Notes under the pieces: generated by a model
What the model was told of the DNA's origin: nothing
Database searches by the model: none
The model's input: only the letters and a program-made list of their open reading frames with translations
In this document: positions 44,210 through 51,631 of the stretch, piece by piece
How the letters are laid out: every line of letters begins with the position of its first letter
Numbering within the stretch: position 1 is the first letter of the stretch
Made by a program: the position numbers and the translations under genes
NCBI RefSeq assembly: GCF_015207035.1
Contig: NZ_JADEXQ010000034.1
Span: 1-54,751, forward strand
From: Romeriopsis navalis LEGE 11480
GTDB lineage: Bacteria; Cyanobacteriota; Cyanobacteriia; Leptolyngbyales; Leptolyngbyaceae
Length of the DNA stretch: 54,751 nucleotides
Direction: 5' to 3'

Positions 44210-45946
44210 TTAGCCTACCTGCTGGATTGCCGTGAGAATCGCTTGCTCCTCATCCATCAAAATTGCGTCACAGGTAAAATCTGCAAGTAAGGTAATCTGT
44301 TCTTTGGTAAGTTTGACCAAATCGAAGTCCCCGTCCTGACCAATAGTCTTGTAATTCGGAAAGTCTAAATATGGTCCTTTCATACAGGCTGGAATGTATT
44401 TTTTATTACCTTGCTTAATTTGTTTTCGAATCTTACTTGAGCCGAGTTGTGCTTCCCATTTTGAGTATCGATCGAGGTAACACCATGTCACCAACATTGG
44501 CTCCTGACGAGCGTTGACTCCCCAATCAGTATTTTCGCAAATCGTATGCTGGCACGTCACAATCATCGGCTCGTTGCGTTCGCGCTTTTGATTTAGGGCG
44601 TCGAGTACCAATCGGAATTCATTACTGGGAAATACCTGATTGTGGGGATAATACCATTCCCATTTTGGATTCGAATAACCAAAAAGTGCGGGGAGTGTCG
44701 CATCACATTTTCCATTCGGATTATTGCGATCGTCATGTTGATCATCATTAGGGCAATACGTTGGATCAAGCTTGGTTGCAGCATTAATAAATACAATTGC
44801 TAACTTCACCCCCCGCTGAATTAAGGGAATCAGGCCATTATTCTCGAGCAAGCCGCCATCGCCAAATAGTGTCTTGTGTCCGCAATACGGACCGTTGCCC
44901 TTGACCGCCCAATAGAAATCCTTCGGGTTAAAGCGGGTGACATCATAGTGTAGAAATGATTCAGCAAAGGCCGAACTACTCGTGCCCGTTGTTTCAGTTA
45001 AGGAATAGTGGCGCGAAGGCGATGGTATATCCACCCAACCCGCACTGTTTAGTTTTCGGGCTGATTCGGCACAAGGTGGGGACAATGGTGCGGCCACTGG
45101 TACACCACCTCCATAGGCAAATGGTTCAATAAACCCACCCCCATAGAATCGATTTTGAAATGTTTTGAGATGGGGCCGTCCGACTGTCAGAGGCGTATAT
45201 TCAAAATTGATCAGATCGGCCTGAATATCCTTGGCATTTGGGAATAAAAAGTGGTACTTGGGTCTCAATAAAACACAGGCATTCATAATCAAATATGGAC
45301 GTCCTGGTCGTACCGTCAGAAATTCCTTTGCTTGCAACTTTGGGTTACAGGCTTTAATCTCATCAACAGTCGTTGCATCATAGCTGAAGTACGGTAACTC
45401 GTCGGGTCGATCTTTGGCAATATCGGAATTAAATAAACCATATGGTTCAAGATAAGTCTGGCCGATCGCATAATTCCAAACATCATGGGAACTGTACTTC
45501 CATTTTTTCATGATGGTTTTGCATATCCAACCCTTTGGCAACTCCCAAGAGCAAGGAATAACTTTGTTTAATGACTTTGTTGCACCATAGGCTAACTGCG
45601 TTTGTTTCAGACCATTTACAACATGCTCATCCGTAATCTTTTCAGCCGGCGTAACTGGCCCCAGTAGTTCGGCATCATTTTTCGCACCGGCCCGGTAGTA
45701 GGTGTAGATACTCGATGCCCAAGAACCGCCAGAAACACAGGAGATATAGCGGATCTTTGGGATTACCCCGAGATGTTCTAAAGCTCGCAACTGTCCCATT
45801 GCCGCAGTCATGGCACGGGTGCCGCCACCGGAAAAACAGACCCCGATCGGTGGCTTTTGATTGACTTCATCGATTGCTTGCTCTGGGAAATTGTACGTGT
45901 TGTCGCCTTGACTAACCCAAATTCGCGATTTCAAATTTTGACGCAT
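44210..45946 (-). CDS. Patatin/cytosolic phospholipase A2-like lipase
   Basis: 578 residues. The N-terminal catalytic core shows the oxyanion motif GVCFSGGGTRAMTAAMGQLR (about 35-54), very like the G-G-G-x-R-A-M of cPLA2, and the nucleophile S72 in SCVSGGSWASS. The partner Asp is in LFGDGGLLENNGLIPL, matching the D-G-G of the Ser-Asp dyad. It probably hydrolyses membrane lipids or acylglycerols. No signal peptide is seen. It is longer than simple patatins (about 300 residues) and lacks the C2 domain of animal cPLA2; the extra 200 residues, rich in Tyr, Pro and charged residues, show no recognisable domain. Start ATG 45946. Confidence 0.85.
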   Translation of the reverse strand: MRQNLKSRIWVSQGDNTYNFPEQAIDEVNQKPPIGVCFSGGGTRAMTAAMGQLRALEHLGVIPKIRYISCVSGGSWASSIYTYYRAGAKNDAELLGPVTPAEKITDEHVVNGLKQTQLAYGATKSLNKVIPCSWELPKGWICKTIMKKWKYSSHDVWNYAIGQTYLEPYGLFNSDIAKDRPDELPYFSYDATTVDEIKACNPKLQAKEFLTVRPGRPYLIMNACVLLRPKYHFLFPNAKDIQADLINFEYTPLTVGRPHLKTFQNRFYGGGFIEPFAYGGGVPVAAPLSPPCAESARKLNSAGWVDIPSPSRHYSLTETTGTSSSAFAESFLHYDVTRFNPKDFYWAVKGNGPYCGHKTLFGDGGLLENNGLIPLIQRGVKLAIVFINAATKLDPTYCPNDDQHDDRNNPNGKCDATLPALFGYSNPKWEWYYPHNQVFPSNEFRLVLDALNQKRERNEPMIVTCQHTICENTDWGVNARQEPMLVTWCYLDRYSKWEAQLGSSKIRKQIKQGNKKYIPACMKGPYLDFPNYKTIGQDGDFDLVKLTKEQITLLADFTCDAILMDEEQAILTAIQQVG

Positions 45947-46470
45947 GTTGTTCTCCCGGTTTGAGTCGATGCGTTATGGGGGGTGATGACTCAGCTGTGA
46001 TTGGGGCTAAGGTTTGCTGTAGGAGCCTGAGGTGTCGTTCGAAACATGGCCGACATTCAGCGGCATGGATGCACCAAGAGGCGGCAGCAATATCCTTAAA
46101 CTCCTAAATAGATTCAAATTTAGTGTTGTCGATCCTAAATAGGAAATATCCCAGCTTTATCTGGTCTTGTCTGATTTAGTTGGCGATGATATTGATGCTT
46201 CTAAAACTTAGCAGAATTAATTTTAAGCGAGCGATTGCTTAATCTAAATTCAGGTTTTAGCGGAGAATCGTACTTTAGCGTGCAAATCTGTGCGACTAGA
46301 CAATTTTGACCTTGATTATGACGATCCAACGAAGACGGCTCGATCGTCTGTTCTACGCCGGTATCTTTAATCTGGCCTAGAACCGGCAATATGTTTAAAT
46401 CATTGGGCTCCGATCATGATATCGGTGATTTGGATGCTCACTGATCAACCGCTGTGTGGAAGCTGATTAC
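45947..46470. other. Gene-free region upstream of the patatin-like gene
   Basis: 524 bp. It includes the promoter side of the lipase gene (45947-46100) and AT-rich sequence. A 62-codon minus-strand frame (46201-46389) has no recognisable features and a doubtful start, and I do not call it. No repeat or RNA gene was seen. Confidence 0.4.
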
Positions 46471-46908
46471 TTATCCAAATTTCGGTGAAGTTGACAACAG
46501 CGTTATCCCAAAAATAATGCATCCTAAGCCGATCCATTGGATAAAAGTTAGCTGCTCTCGTAATATAAAAATCCCGAGTAAGGCTCCTACCACAATGGTC
46601 CCACCGACAATCATCGGGATGCCGAACGACGCGGATATACCTTTTGCATAAAAGTAGAACGACAGCACTTCGGCGGTTCCCACCGCTACTCCAGCAAGCA
46701 TTGCGTACCGAATACCCTCGACGTTGCCAGTGATGCTTGCCCCCTGTGACTTCAACCAACCCAGCGCACAGCAACCAAAGAGCAGTGCCACAAATTGCAA
46801 AATCACGGCACCGAGTATCTGATGGATATGATCAGCCGATGCTTTAATCAGAAAATTATATGACCCGTAACCAAATGCAATAATTAACGCTAAAGGAATC
46901 CAATTCAT
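46471..46908 (-). CDS. Half-size EamA/DMT family transporter
   Basis: 145 residues with five hydrophobic helices, corresponding to a single EamA repeat of the drug/metabolite transporter superfamily (full-length members have two repeats and about 300 residues). Typical features are SYNFLIKASADHIHQILGA in the first half and GGTIVVGALLGIFILREQLTFIQWIGL near the end (the R-E-x-L-T/S-x2-Q block). It probably acts as a dimer. Start chosen at ATG 46908, with GGGA a few nt upstream; the frame is open from ATG 46923. Substrate unknown. Confidence 0.85.
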   Translation of the reverse strand: MNWIPLALIIAFGYGSYNFLIKASADHIHQILGAVILQFVALLFGCCALGWLKSQGASITGNVEGIRYAMLAGVAVGTAEVLSFYFYAKGISASFGIPMIVGGTIVVGALLGIFILREQLTFIQWIGLGCIIFGITLLSTSPKFG

Positions 46909-47348
46909 GATAGTTCCCATCAATTTTTATATGCAAAAATGAATCAGTCTTGAGAATTGATTGAGGCAATTGCATAGGGATTGATTTAGAGATGGATATC
47001 GTTCACAACCTTAGCTAATCGGGATATTTCGTGCGCTGATACTGATTATGATGTGATAAGGCACAGCAGAATTGATTAATTCACGTAATCTTCCCAAGTT
47101 TAGGTGATAAATTCCTCAACTTAAGAAATTTTGCAATTAATTGTAAAATATGCCAATTATTGCTGTTCCTAAGCCAGTTGTAACGTGCTGATGATCGCTC
47201 AATGTGCGGCATCTAATTCAAGTTCACTCGGTAAGTTAGATTGCTTGATGCGTTGGCATTGGCAATTTATGTGTGCAGTACAGATAATCGCGCCGCCAGT
47301 CTGGTATTTTCAGAGAATATTGGATTAAGCTGGAAAGCCCGAATCACT
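46909..47348. other. Divergent intergenic region, AT-rich
   Basis: About 440 bp between the EamA gene and the 354-residue unknown gene. It is AT-rich, with an imperfect inverted repeat (GCAATTAATTG ... CCAATTATTGC, about 47131-47164) and probable promoters for both genes. The frame of the downstream gene is open from 47241, but the sequence before 47349 does not look coding. Confidence 0.4.
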
Positions 47349-48413
47349 ATGTCTCAGCCTTTCGACCCCACTCCCACCGCACAGCGAGTCGAACAATTTT
47401 GGCATCTGGGCGCCAGCTTTGGTACCGAGCGCAATGCCTATCACAACTATTTGAATGAATTAGTTAGCGATCGCTATGCCCTAATTAATGGTTTTCAACT
47501 CTTGCGGGATGAACTGCAATTTGCGGCCGCAAGTACCAGCAACATGAAGATCTGTGGGGCTGACATGAGCCTGCCGAGTGTTGTCACGACCTTGGCCTAT
47601 ACCAACTGCGGCGATCGAATTCACCAGGGCGAAGCGACAAAACGCTATCGGGACGTTGTCGCTTCGCGCTTTGCTACCCTCTCGGAAATCGGTGAACTCA
47701 AGCTAGAAGCATTTTTCCCGGCTGGCGGGGGTACCGATAACGGCGCGACTCTGGCGCATGTGACGGTGGCCCATGAACTGGATGAACAGCTCAAAACTAG
47801 GGTGTATGCGGGCAATCCGCAGTCGATTTCGTTGGTCGCAATCGATCTCAAAACCCATGTGGGGCGACTGCGGGAAAATGGTAAACAAACCTATGGTAAA
47901 ACGCGTGAAGCGCCTTGGCGTGAGCCGCGTGCCGCTTGTGGAGCAATTGTTGGCGCCCTGACGGATTATCATCCTGATAATTTAATCCATCGGCGGATTC
48001 GAACGGATCTGGGAGAACGGAATTTTAATTTCCTTTCGAGTAATCAGATTGTGACGGATGAAGGTGCTGACATCACGATGGCTGTGGCCTCGATCATTGT
48101 GGCAATTCGTGGGATTCGGAATACGGCTATGGCCTTGTCCCAAGAGATGGATGAGCGCGGCCTAGCGCATTTAACGGCTAGTACCACCGTGAATCGTCCT
48201 TCAAAAGACGATCTTGTCCTATATTTGGCCCGCGCCACGGTATTTGACGGCAAAATTCGGATTCAGGGCTTTGGCACGAAGGCCGAACTCTATGGTGGAC
48301 AACTGGTCAAACATGCTGGAGAGCAACGGTTACGGTTACAGTATAGTGATTGGGATAATGAGAATTTACCAATTGAAGAGATAGCCTATAAGGTTCGATC
48401 TTCCGGTCTCTAA
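47349..48413 (+). CDS. Unrecognised 354-residue soluble protein
   Basis: I do not recognise this protein. It has no signal peptide or membrane helix and looks like a folded alpha/beta enzyme or binding protein, with glycine-rich turns (FFPAGGGTDNGATLAH around residue 120; VYAGNPQSISLVAIDLKTHVG) and a basic acidic-rich tail. Conspicuous stretches are REPRAACGAIVGALTDYHPDN and NFLSSNQIVTDEGADITMAVAS. ATG 47349 (MSQPFDPTPTAQRVEQFWHL) is chosen because the downstream sequence is steadily coding in character and upstream is not. It sits alone on the + strand, 174 bp before the DUF6737 gene. Codon usage looks like its neighbours. Confidence 0.75.
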   Translation: MSQPFDPTPTAQRVEQFWHLGASFGTERNAYHNYLNELVSDRYALINGFQLLRDELQFAAASTSNMKICGADMSLPSVVTTLAYTNCGDRIHQGEATKRYRDVVASRFATLSEIGELKLEAFFPAGGGTDNGATLAHVTVAHELDEQLKTRVYAGNPQSISLVAIDLKTHVGRLRENGKQTYGKTREAPWREPRAACGAIVGALTDYHPDNLIHRRIRTDLGERNFNFLSSNQIVTDEGADITMAVASIIVAIRGIRNTAMALSQEMDERGLAHLTASTTVNRPSKDDLVLYLARATVFDGKIRIQGFGTKAELYGGQLVKHAGEQRLRLQYSDWDNENLPIEEIAYKVRSSGL

Positions 48414-48587
48414 AGACTTGAATCCGGCTCAAAGGTGTGGTTTGCGCGTTCACTCACTGCCACCAGAGAATCAGCCGATCATCGCAATTATGGATGCGGT
48501 AGGATTGGTAGGGCGATGATCAATCCAGGCATCTTCGATCCCATTCGATCCAGATATTTCAAAACTTGCTCCACTGCGACCAGCGCC

Positions 48588-48863
48588 ATGACCTCATCCA
48601 ATCCCGACCAAAGCACAGAAACCGATAGTATCTGGGACTACAAGCCTTGGTGGTGTCAGCCTTGGAGTATTTTGCTCACTGGCACGACTATTATTAGCGG
48701 TAGTTGGTTGGTCTTCCATCGCTACTGGCTGACTGGTCTGGTTGCAATACCGCTGATTGTTTGGATGAGCTTTTTTATCTTGGTGTTTCCCAAACTGGCG
48801 CGGGAAAGTGGCATGCTCGAAGAAATGAAGCAGGCACATCCTACCCCGCCGCCGACAACTTAG
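48588..48863 (+). CDS. DUF6737 family small membrane protein
   Basis: A 91-residue protein with two hydrophobic helices (about 27-46 and 50-72) after a short acidic cytosolic part. The block SIWDYKPWWCQPWSILLTG is what I recall for the cyanobacterial DUF6737 family, function unknown. The ATG at 48588 (MTSSNPDQSTETD) is chosen; an ATG at 48516 would add 24 residues unlike the family. It converges with the DUF1272 gene, 12 bp apart. Confidence 0.7.
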   Translation: MTSSNPDQSTETDSIWDYKPWWCQPWSILLTGTTIISGSWLVFHRYWLTGLVAIPLIVWMSFFILVFPKLARESGMLEEMKQAHPTPPPTT

Positions 48864-48875
48864 TTCCTGATCGTC

Positions 48876-49184
48876 TCATCGCTGTTCGGGGGCAATTGAT
48901 TGGACCTCGGTAATAAACTTTGCGATCGCTTCCGGTGAATGTTTGAGATGCACTCTTTGGGTTGAGGCTGTTTGATGGTTCAGACTCACACCTGCGTGTC
49001 TTGCGACACTGGGGCGAATTGGCCGTGGAACGAATCCGCCGCCGCAATTCGGGCAGACATTATGCAGCACGGTTTGGACACAGTGAGCGCAGAATGTACA
49101 TTCGTAGGAACAAATGCGGGCTGCGGTGGAATTGGGTGGGAGATCGCGATCGCAATATTCGCAGTTGGGGCGTAGTTGTAGCAT
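48876..49184 (-). CDS. DUF1272 family zinc-ribbon-like protein
   Basis: 102 residues. The N-terminal 50 hold a dense cysteine set: C-x2-C in NCEYCDRDLPP, C-x3-C-x2-C-x2-C in ICSYECTFCAHC, and C-x2-C in NVCPNCGGGFVPRP, matching DUF1272, a small conserved zinc-binding family of unknown role. The last 40 residues are polar and probably disordered. Start ATG 49184. It follows phoD by 36 bp on the same strand, so the two may be co-transcribed. Confidence 0.88.
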   Translation of the reverse strand: MLQLRPNCEYCDRDLPPNSTAARICSYECTFCAHCVQTVLHNVCPNCGGGFVPRPIRPSVARHAGVSLNHQTASTQRVHLKHSPEAIAKFITEVQSIAPEQR

Positions 49185-49220
49185 GGTGCGGCGGCTCAGG
49201 TATTTGCCCAGTTGAGCAAG

Positions 49221-50660
49221 TTAGAAATCGTATTTTAGCTTGTGCATCAATTCACCTTTGCGTGCATACACTTCAACCTCGATGTCTTGCGGTGAGACGC
49301 GGACCCGCGAAAAGTTGTCGCCTGAATAGACTGGACTCACCTTCCCTAGCCGATACGCATTGGCATCGGTCAAGGACGCGACGCTGCCCGTGAGCTGAAA
49401 TTGGCTACTTTTTGTATGGGGATAGGGCCAATAAAAAGCTGATGAAATAATCGAATAGATCTTCAACGGGGCGGCATCGTCGCGGCTAATATCGAGTTCT
49501 GCGGCTATTGAACAATGGACATCCCCAGCCAGAAAGACCACTCGCTGAATCTGATGGCGGCGGATGCAATCAATGATTTGGTCGCGTTGTTGTTTGTAGC
49601 CGCTCCAGCGATCTTCCCCACCCTGTTTGGTATCGGGGAAAAATGGCACAGTGGTGACGATAAACTTTACCCGATCGGCCCCATCCGATAGCCAGTCTAG
49701 TACGGCCTGCATTTGCTCTTCACTGAGTATCGTTCTGTTGAGTATGGCTGAGGCTTCTATGCTGCTGTCCGCTGTGGTAGTGCGTTCTGTGCGGGTATCC
49801 AGCACGAAAAAATCGCTGCAACCATCGGCGAAACGGTAATAGTACTGATCGGGTACACCTGTGAGTTTACCAGCAGCATCGATTTCGAGTAGTGGACTGT
49901 GGCTCGCCTGATATGTCTGATAGGCATGGATCGCCGCTGGATACTTCATGATCCGATCGCGGGCACTGGCATGGCTGGGCCAGTTATCTTCGATCTCATG
50001 ATCATCTAAGGTCATATAGGTCGAGACCTGGCTCATCAACTGGCGCAAGTGTGGTTGAGTAAAGGCATCGCGGTAACGGGCAAAATATTCGTCAACCCGT
50101 TCATCGGCGGCAATAATCTTCAGATCATCGGCATAGATCTGATCACCGACCATAAGGAACTTATTTAAGGGGCGATCCGCCTCGCTTTGCTGCAGAATTG
50201 AGCGGAAGGTTTTGTCCCCCCGACTATCAAACCAACTGCCGTTAAATAGTCGTAAGAGGTAACGACAGGAACCAAACACAAATTCCCGTGGCATATCTGT
50301 TGCGTCACTGGCGGTTTGAAATGCTCCTTGATCGGCGTGATGCCAATTCCATTTGTCACTGGAGCGGATTTCATCGAGTTCCTTATCCGCGAAGAACCAG
50401 CCGATTTGATAGATGTATTTTGTGTTGGCTTCCAACCCCAGAAAGATCACGATACCGCTCATATCAAAATTGGGATTCATTTTGAATATTCGTGGTGCGC
50501 GATAGCTGCCGCCATCTTCCTTAATTCTGGCGATGCCAAAGGCGCGGCGGGGTTCCCCGGATTCTAAGGGTTGGTAGGTCGCTCTACCCCAGATTCGTGC
50601 ATGATCGACATCGGCATGGCCGACGATGGGACCAACCGTTAACTGATTAATGAGATGCAT
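49221..50660 (-). CDS. phoD: PhoD-like phosphodiesterase/alkaline phosphatase
   Basis: 479 residues of the PhoD/metallophosphatase family (Fe/Ca-dependent phosphomonoester and diester hydrolases). Metal-binding blocks are seen: FVFGSCRY (Cys as Fe ligand), FLMVGDQIYADD, YMTLDDHEIEDNWP, and FLAGDVHCSIAAEL. Before this comes an Ig-like N-terminal domain (about 1-110) with ARIWGRATY. No Tat signal peptide is visible, unlike the exported Bacillus PhoD, so this one may be cytosolic or the start lies in an unusual place. Start ATG 50660 (MHLINQLTVGPIVGHAD). Its promoter lies in the hairpin-bearing gap 50661-50959. Confidence 0.85.
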   Translation of the reverse strand: MHLINQLTVGPIVGHADVDHARIWGRATYQPLESGEPRRAFGIARIKEDGGSYRAPRIFKMNPNFDMSGIVIFLGLEANTKYIYQIGWFFADKELDEIRSSDKWNWHHADQGAFQTASDATDMPREFVFGSCRYLLRLFNGSWFDSRGDKTFRSILQQSEADRPLNKFLMVGDQIYADDLKIIAADERVDEYFARYRDAFTQPHLRQLMSQVSTYMTLDDHEIEDNWPSHASARDRIMKYPAAIHAYQTYQASHSPLLEIDAAGKLTGVPDQYYYRFADGCSDFFVLDTRTERTTTADSSIEASAILNRTILSEEQMQAVLDWLSDGADRVKFIVTTVPFFPDTKQGGEDRWSGYKQQRDQIIDCIRRHQIQRVVFLAGDVHCSIAAELDISRDDAAPLKIYSIISSAFYWPYPHTKSSQFQLTGSVASLTDANAYRLGKVSPVYSGDNFSRVRVSPQDIEVEVYARKGELMHKLKYDF

Positions 50661-50959
50661 TTTAGGGACTCTGTGTAATTGTTTGAGCGAAAAATATAAT
50701 TGCGTAACTTTATAAGAATTAGAATTTGCCGTTTGATGCGTTAATTGTGATGCACATCATTTTTGCGCATGCGCCTTAACTCATGCTGGCTAGTCTTACA
50801 TGACAAACTAGCCAGCGTGCAAAAATTAATTAAGCCTTTAGTTATGTGGCTGAACATACCGCGAGAAATATCCTCGATCGCCATTAGCCGCGTGAACAAA
50901 TCTCGATCAGCCAATTGATGACATCGATGATTGATGCGCGGATTGACGCGCGCAAATGC
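50661..50959. promoter_or_regulatory. Intergenic region with 13-bp hairpin
   Basis: 299 bp. A stem CATGCTGGCTAGT / ACTAGCCAGCGTG with one G-T pair (50782-50819) and a 12-nt loop is the main structure. Next to it is the 10-bp palindrome GCGCATGCGC (50765-50774). Neither has a T tract. They lie between the small membrane protein (stop at 50960) and the start of phoD, so they could terminate the former or regulate the latter. Confidence 0.5.
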
Positions 50960-51328
50960 CTACCGCACAAACCATTTACTCCAGAGAATCATGCCGGGAA
51001 TGGCGCCGAATATGGCGCCGATCGCCAACTCAAGCCGGAGAAAGGTCCCGGTTGGAATCAGCTGCATCCGCAGATATACATAGAGCACGATGCCGAGCAC
51101 GGTTCCACCGCCGCTGATACCACCCGCGAGCATGGCCAAGAACCACTGTCGTGGTTTGGCGATCACACCGGCAACAGCGGCACCGATCGTTGCGAGCGCG
51201 ATCCAAGTGGTGGCGGGGAAAATATTCCAATCCGGCATAAATCCAGCCGCAATCATGCCGGGCAGAATTGTGCAAAATGCGCCGAAGTAAAATGCCGCTG
51301 TTTCGCGGTTGGAAAGATTATCAGACAT
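50960..51328 (-). CDS. Small four-helix membrane protein, paralogue of the gene at 27400-27756
   Basis: 122 residues with four hydrophobic segments, ending ASFGAIPGMILWSKWFVR-like (FGAIPGMILWSKWFVR). It aligns over its whole length with the protein at 27400-27756: LPGM in the first loop, KPRQWF, VLYVYLRMQLIP, FLRLELAIGAIFGAIPGM. I start at ATG 51328 (MSDNLSNRETAAF) because the paralogue begins at the same place relative to helix 1. The frame is open to 51382. Function unknown; the conserved charged residues in loops (K-P-R, L-R-x-E) argue for a real structural role. Confidence 0.75.
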   Translation of the reverse strand: MSDNLSNRETAAFYFGAFCTILPGMIAAGFMPDWNIFPATTWIALATIGAAVAGVIAKPRQWFLAMLAGGISGGGTVLGIVLYVYLRMQLIPTGTFLRLELAIGAIFGAIPGMILWSKWFVR

Positions 51329-51502
51329 CGTGACTTGGGACCTCGAAGCAGTTTTTTGGATAAAAAATGCCAAACATGTCATGTTTGGGTAGTTTTTGGA
51401 TCTATCTCACTCCAACATCGAGATATGCATCATCTGGTGCAAGTTAGCTGGTTGATGCGTGAATCGATGACTGATTGGGGCATGCTAAGGACTAAGTGAT
51501 CT

Positions 51503-51631
51503 ATGCTACGTGCTTTAGCTTTGGTGATGGCTTTGTTAAGTGCTTTAGCTTTGATGATGGCTTTGCGGCTGCTCTGTCCGAAAACGTGTTCTATACTGAT
51601 ATGTCATCTTCCATTGACACCCTTTGGGTAA
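51503..51631 (+). other. Out-of-frame hydrophobic leader-like ORF with 30-bp tandem repeat
   Basis: A 42-codon frame MLRALALVMALLSALALMMA... overlaps the start of the Amt-kinase gene in another frame, with AAGGA about 10 nt before its ATG. It looks like a signal peptide. Two tandem 30-bp units (51511-51540, 51541-51570), matching at 24 of their first 25 bases, generate it. It may be a frame-shifted former signal peptide of the Amt protein or a leader peptide, or chance. Confidence 0.3.

Noticed and set aside
46201-46389. 62-codon minus-strand frame
   Set aside because: No ribosome site, no conserved-looking sequence, random composition.
50915-51499. 194-codon + strand frame opposite the small membrane protein
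   Set aside because: Composition (His, Cys, Arg, Pro) is that of an antisense frame and its start lies in intergenic sequence; the minus-strand membrane protein has a paralogue and is real.
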